Shown here: in pieces, positions 60,852 through 64,000 of the stretch
Numbering within the stretch: the stretch's first letter is position 1
How the letters are laid out: each line of letters begins with the position of its first letter
Source: Nitrososphaerota archaeon
GTDB lineage: Archaea; Thermoproteota; Nitrososphaeria; Nitrososphaerales; Nitrosopumilaceae
DNA: 64,000 nucleotides
Reading direction: 5' to 3'
Assembly: GCA_028867785.1 (NCBI GenBank)
Contig: JAGWFS010000007.1
Span: 22,635-86,634, forward strand
Program-made: the position numbers and the translations under genes
Notes under the pieces: model-generated
Databases searched by the model: none
What the model was told of the DNA's origin: nothing
The model's input: only the letters and a program-made list of their open reading frames with translations

Positions 60852-61281
60852 TCCAATCGAAAGTTCTACAAGTGGAAGCGTACAAGTAGATGCAAACCAG
60901 GTCTTACTATCCAATAACATGAATTCATCATCACTTTACATATCTGGTTCAATCTATCCTAATGTGAATGGATATGTGGATTTGATGATTACAGACCAAC
61001 AAGGTGGAAATATCATGTGGGATTCTGAAGTCAGGCCAGACAACAATGGAGACTATAATCAAAAAGCCGTCATAACAAATGAATACCATTCTGGGCCATA
61101 TGCCGTAACTGCTTCGTATAATGGAAATTCTCTTGGAACAACATCATTTAATGTGATAAATGGTATTACCGTGCCGGAGTTTGGTTCAGTCATTTCCTAT
61201 GTATTTTTACTACCGTTTGTATATGTGATAATCTTCCAAAGTCATTTTCGCGGTCTAAATAAAAAGAAGCCTATAGTTTAA
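60802..61281 (+). CDS. Ig-like and PEFG-anchor portion, probably frameshifted C-terminus of the metalloprotease
   Basis: 159 codons in the +1 frame relative to the metalloprotease, overlapping it by 50 bp. It has no signal peptide; after about 12 unconvincing residues it reads SSPIESSTSGSVQVDANQV, a beta-sandwich (YISGSIYPNVNGYVDLMITD ... AVTASYNGNSLGTTSFNVING), then VPEFGS, a hydrophobic helix and LNKKKP. A cell-surface anchor without an export signal makes sense only as the end of the preceding protein. Either a single-base change near 60830-60845, sequencing error, or programmed frameshifting explains it. Confidence 0.7.
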   Translation: MTKDYRHLLKGSAQNSSPIESSTSGSVQVDANQVLLSNNMNSSSLYISGSIYPNVNGYVDLMITDQQGGNIMWDSEVRPDNNGDYNQKAVITNEYHSGPYAVTASYNGNSLGTTSFNVINGITVPEFGSVISYVFLLPFVYVIIFQSHFRGLNKKKPIV

Positions 61282-61386
61282 GAGTTGATTTTACGGATCT
61301 GTATAATGCATACATGCTGGGATTACTAAGATTTGATAATCACCAAAAATATTATCTGATCATGAATTCTACAGAGTTTTGTTAAA

Positions 61387-61965
61387 CTATCTGACGACTA
61401 TTTGTAATTGTGACATAATGCTATTGCCAACCAGTCCTGCAAAACCTTTGTCAAATGTAATCAATGAATCACATGCAGTGTCCTTTGCCAATAACGCATG
61501 AAGAATATCTGCAGCAAGAATCTGTTTATGTTTTGAACTCTTGAATTGTGAGCCACAATTTCCACATGTGTTGTAGAATCTCACATCACCTTTTATGTCA
61601 TCCATGATCTGATTTGCTGCATCCAAGACTGACTGGAAGTTACTCTGTCTTCCTTTTTCGAACTTGATGTTGGGCAATTGCAATAATTCTCCAATTAATT
61701 CGTCGTATATTTTTTGAGATTCTGATTTTACATATTCAGACTGTTTATTCTGCTCGATTGTTTCAAGTTGTGGCCTATCCATACCCAAAATTGTTCTTAT
61801 GACTCCTTTGAGTTCAATCAAAACAAGTGTGGATATTACACCAATGTACACTCCTTGTTTTATTTCGTTGAAAATCTTTTGCGCCTTTGGATACTGTGTG
61901 GGTTCTTTTTGAGGTCCGCCGATATATGAGATCAATACATTTGTGTCTATGTAGAACTTTTGCAC
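61387..61965 (-). CDS. PIN-domain ribonuclease (VapC-like), probable toxin
   Basis: 192 residues from GTG 61965, one nt after the stop of the partner gene (an ATG at 62004 would overlap it by 38 nt). PIN acidic residues: DTNVLIS, LIELKGV, ADILHALLA and ITFDKGF. A Cys pair (CGNCGS) lies between helices, perhaps a zinc site. PIN RNases of this type cut tRNA or mRNA. The upstream partner would be the antitoxin or regulator, though it is longer than usual. Confidence 0.83.
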   Translation of the reverse strand: MQKFYIDTNVLISYIGGPQKEPTQYPKAQKIFNEIKQGVYIGVISTLVLIELKGVIRTILGMDRPQLETIEQNKQSEYVKSESQKIYDELIGELLQLPNIKFEKGRQSNFQSVLDAANQIMDDIKGDVRFYNTCGNCGSQFKSSKHKQILAADILHALLAKDTACDSLITFDKGFAGLVGNSIMSQLQIVVR

Positions 61966-61966
61966 A

Positions 61967-62713
61967 TTATGAACCCCGTATTGCTCGTACCGTTTCCACT
62001 GCATCTATTTTATCCAGTTTTATTTTCTTTCCAAGCATTCCTGCCAATCTGTCAAATGCTGTAGCATCAAGTTTTGGAATGCTTCTCAAACCAATTTCTT
62101 TTGCTAATTTTTCTCTGGTATCTTCATCATTGAATACATGTTCAGGTGCATTTCTGGTAACCAAATTAGTAAGATCAAAAGACAAATGTTTAGCCTGGTC
62201 TGAAGGAATATCAAATTCAGATTCCTCAAATAATGTTTCTTGATCAATTTTATTTTTATTGACTTCGTGTTTTATTGTGCTATTTGCAGTGTATTCTGGA
62301 TACAATGTGTAAACATCTGCAAGCACTTCCTTTGTCGATTTATCAAAATAATACTGTGCAATACCACATACATCCTCTACCACATCTTTTTTCATATTTA
62401 TAAGATCTTGGATTTCATTTCTACCCTTGTCAGTAATTCTATACCGGTATGATGTTTTTCCATAAGTGTTGATCACTTCATCTTTAGTCACATACTTGTT
62501 ATCAACAAGCATTGTCAGATTTTGTGCCAGAGATTTGCTAAATACTCCAAACTTATCAGGTCTCCAGTCACTGAAAAATTCTTCCCTGTTGCCAATTTTT
62601 TTGAATGCTAAAAGACCGTATTTTTGTAATCTTGTAGATCCATCTACATATCTAGTTGCACCTATCAATACAAGAAGCCATTTGGAATTAGAAGGAAGAG
62701 GCATACCTAACAC
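61967..62713 (-). CDS. Winged-helix protein paired with the PIN protein
   Basis: 248 residues. N-terminal winged helix (TRLQKYGLLAFKKI ... LTMLVDNKYVTKDEVI ... YRYRITDKGRNEI, about 30-105) of a YwgA/PadR-like kind, then a helical linker and a C-terminal domain (IPSDQAKHLSFDLTNLV). TAA T GTG coupling to the PIN gene. It may be an antitoxin with DNA-binding and toxin-binding halves. No canonical VapB-type AbrB or RHH domain is present, so this would be an unusual TA layout. Confidence 0.72.
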   Translation of the reverse strand: MLGMPLPSNSKWLLVLIGATRYVDGSTRLQKYGLLAFKKIGNREEFFSDWRPDKFGVFSKSLAQNLTMLVDNKYVTKDEVINTYGKTSYRYRITDKGRNEIQDLINMKKDVVEDVCGIAQYYFDKSTKEVLADVYTLYPEYTANSTIKHEVNKNKIDQETLFEESEFDIPSDQAKHLSFDLTNLVTRNAPEHVFNDEDTREKLAKEIGLRSIPKLDATAFDRLAGMLGKKIKLDKIDAVETVRAIRGS

Positions 62714-62909
62714 ATTTTTCTAAGACAATAAAGGCATATCGATAAATTTCCATGCATTCTTCATTAGTGAAACTTGAATAGAATAGTTACACATTTCAGT
62801 TATTTAACTTGATATTCTGAAAGTTCCAAAAACTAGGACAGAGAAACCAGATTAACAAAGAAAGAATCTACGTTAATAAAGTGTCCAAACATGCTTACTC
62901 TATAATCAA

Positions 62910-63890
62910 TTGAGATTTGGGTTTCATAAATTAAAAAAGCGCAATTCTGCTCTAATTACTGTCTCTATAGGAGCGGCCATCTATGTAGGTTGGATGATAC
63001 TTGGCATAATTAGGGACGTTGTGATTCCACATCTTACTAGATGCGACTATGTACGTAACTCGAATGGAATTGTGTCAGCAGTTTGTGATTTGACTACATT
63101 GGGCGGAACTTTGACTGACATTGGCATTGGCACAATTATAGCTATATTACTTTTCAAAATCCAAGCAGATCAATCGGAACGTCTTACCAAGGTCACAAGA
63201 AATGTTACGGAGAAGGTTTACTCTAGAAACGTGGAATATTATACATGTGACATTCAGTTTGATGAGCCGGAGGGAACGGATCCTAGTGAGGCAGAGAGAA
63301 GAGCGAGGGAAAGAGGGCAAAAATTAGTGGACGAAATCAAGCATGATGCGTCAAGGGTTGAGAAAATAATAATAGAAGGTCGTGGTGATGCTTACCATTT
63401 AACTCTCAAGGAAGGTACTCTCAAAATTACCCTTCCAGTTATCGTACAACAAAATTTCGGAACCTTGGCAAGATCATCTCGTATTCACATTCAATCAACC
63501 AGTTTTGCCATGCTTGATAAAATCCTCTCGGTAGAAAATAGACAGTATTGGGACCTTCAATGGCATGTTACTCCAAAATACGATATCCATAATCTAATTT
63601 CCAAAATACTGGAAGCAACGGGAAAAAGCCCTTCATCAAAGAGTGGAACTGGTCAAGGTGGTAATACAAGATGGGACATGGCAGATTATCCAATTTCTCC
63701 CGGATATGGTGCCATTGTCATCCGGTTGGCTCCATCCTACATAGCTTTGACATATCAAAATAAACCCATGAATGGCGGCTTTTACAAGGCACACAAGATT
63801 TTCTTGCCTGAGAAATTGGTTTCCATCCTTTTTGGCGAAGTACCAATAACAGAACTACGAGAAATGATCAAACAATCTCTAGAACCGTGA
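62910..63890 (+). CDS. Unknown membrane protein with large cytoplasmic domain
   Basis: 326 residues, TTG start 62910, TATA GTTAATAAAG 26-35 nt upstream. Two hydrophobic segments (about 15-36 and 60-86; LITVSIGAAIYVGWMILGI and LGGTLTDIGIGTIIAILLF) precede a mixed alpha/beta domain with a charged region (EAERRARERGQKLVDE) and a Ser/Gly-rich loop (SPSSKSGTGQGG). No motif identified. Ends 110 bp before the window edge. Confidence 0.75.
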   Translation: MRFGFHKLKKRNSALITVSIGAAIYVGWMILGIIRDVVIPHLTRCDYVRNSNGIVSAVCDLTTLGGTLTDIGIGTIIAILLFKIQADQSERLTKVTRNVTEKVYSRNVEYYTCDIQFDEPEGTDPSEAERRARERGQKLVDEIKHDASRVEKIIIEGRGDAYHLTLKEGTLKITLPVIVQQNFGTLARSSRIHIQSTSFAMLDKILSVENRQYWDLQWHVTPKYDIHNLISKILEATGKSPSSKSGTGQGGNTRWDMADYPISPGYGAIVIRLAPSYIALTYQNKPMNGGFYKAHKIFLPEKLVSILFGEVPITELREMIKQSLEP

Positions 63891-64000
63891 AACATTATCC
63901 TAACGTATCGAATTATTTTCTATTTTTAATTGTCAAGGTTTGATTGTAGAAATTGATGGCATATTACAGGTTTTATCCAATAAATGGCCCATCAAAAAAT
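63891..64000. other. End of window, no feature
   Basis: AT-rich, no ORF, tRNA or repeat that I can support. Confidence 0.4.

Overview
The window is chromosomal DNA of an ammonia-oxidising archaeon (Nitrososphaerota/Thaumarchaeota, Nitrosopumilales-like). The evidence is an adjacent 4-hydroxybutyryl-CoA synthetase and dehydratase pair (3-hydroxypropionate/4-hydroxybutyrate carbon fixation), archaeal information-processing genes (GINS-MCM-Hel308, RFC small subunit, aIF5B, aIF6, L7Ae/S28e/L24e, Sm protein with L37e, Alba, archease), Sec11-type signal peptidase, secreted proteins ending in PEF/PEFG-type anchors, TATA boxes placed for leaderless transcripts, and frequent TTG/GTG starts. Base composition looks moderate, which would suit a Nitrosotenuis/Nitrosotalea-like lineage, but I cannot fix the genus.

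Layout. 1-3.7 kb is the end of an integrated element: a primase-polymerase cut by the window edge, preceded in a tightly overlapping operon by two 52-residue zinc proteins and a 45-residue ribbon-helix-helix protein, then an unknown 333-residue protein and an intact tyrosine integrase. A spaced repeat (TCTGG-N12-CGAG) sits at the same 31-nt distance from the starts of both the regulator operon and the integrase. 3.7-8.7 kb holds secreted or surface proteins, including a Ser/Thr/Asn-rich mucin-like protein. 8.7-11.2 kb has a radical SAM gene, a tiny Cys/His peptide ORF, a winged-helix regulator, two membrane proteins and an RNase HI. 11.3-15 kb carries the carbon-fixation pair. 15-22 kb has signal peptidase, several zinc-ribbon proteins, a DEAD-box helicase, thioredoxin and an MFS exporter. 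22-33 kb is core metabolism and translation (cyclic amidohydrolase, RpiA, L37e/Sm, creatininase-type deformylase, PurU, GlmM-type mutase, L7Ae-S28e-L24e-Ndk-aIF5B). 33-36.5 kb has HisRS, aIF6 and two tandem zinc-type ferredoxins. 37-44 kb is replication (RFC-S, GINS, MCM, Hel308) running by ATGA overlaps into a glycan-lipid transferase. 44-48 kb has a sugar-modification group and amino-acid genes. 49-56 kb has Alba, a PadR regulator with a striking tandem operator, the sdhA-C-D-B operon, a DUF59 protein and ArgH.

56-64 kb is again accessory: an autoregulated RHH operon of unknown function, an MprF-like lysyl-lipid synthase, an N-terminal integrase remnant related to the integrase at 3 kb, a PEFG-anchored metalloprotease that appears frameshifted, a winged-helix/PIN pair and an unknown membrane protein. 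Five tRNA genes (Ala-CGC, Leu-TAG, Ser-TGA, Pro-CGG, Ala-GGC) are present; there is no rRNA operon and no CRISPR array.
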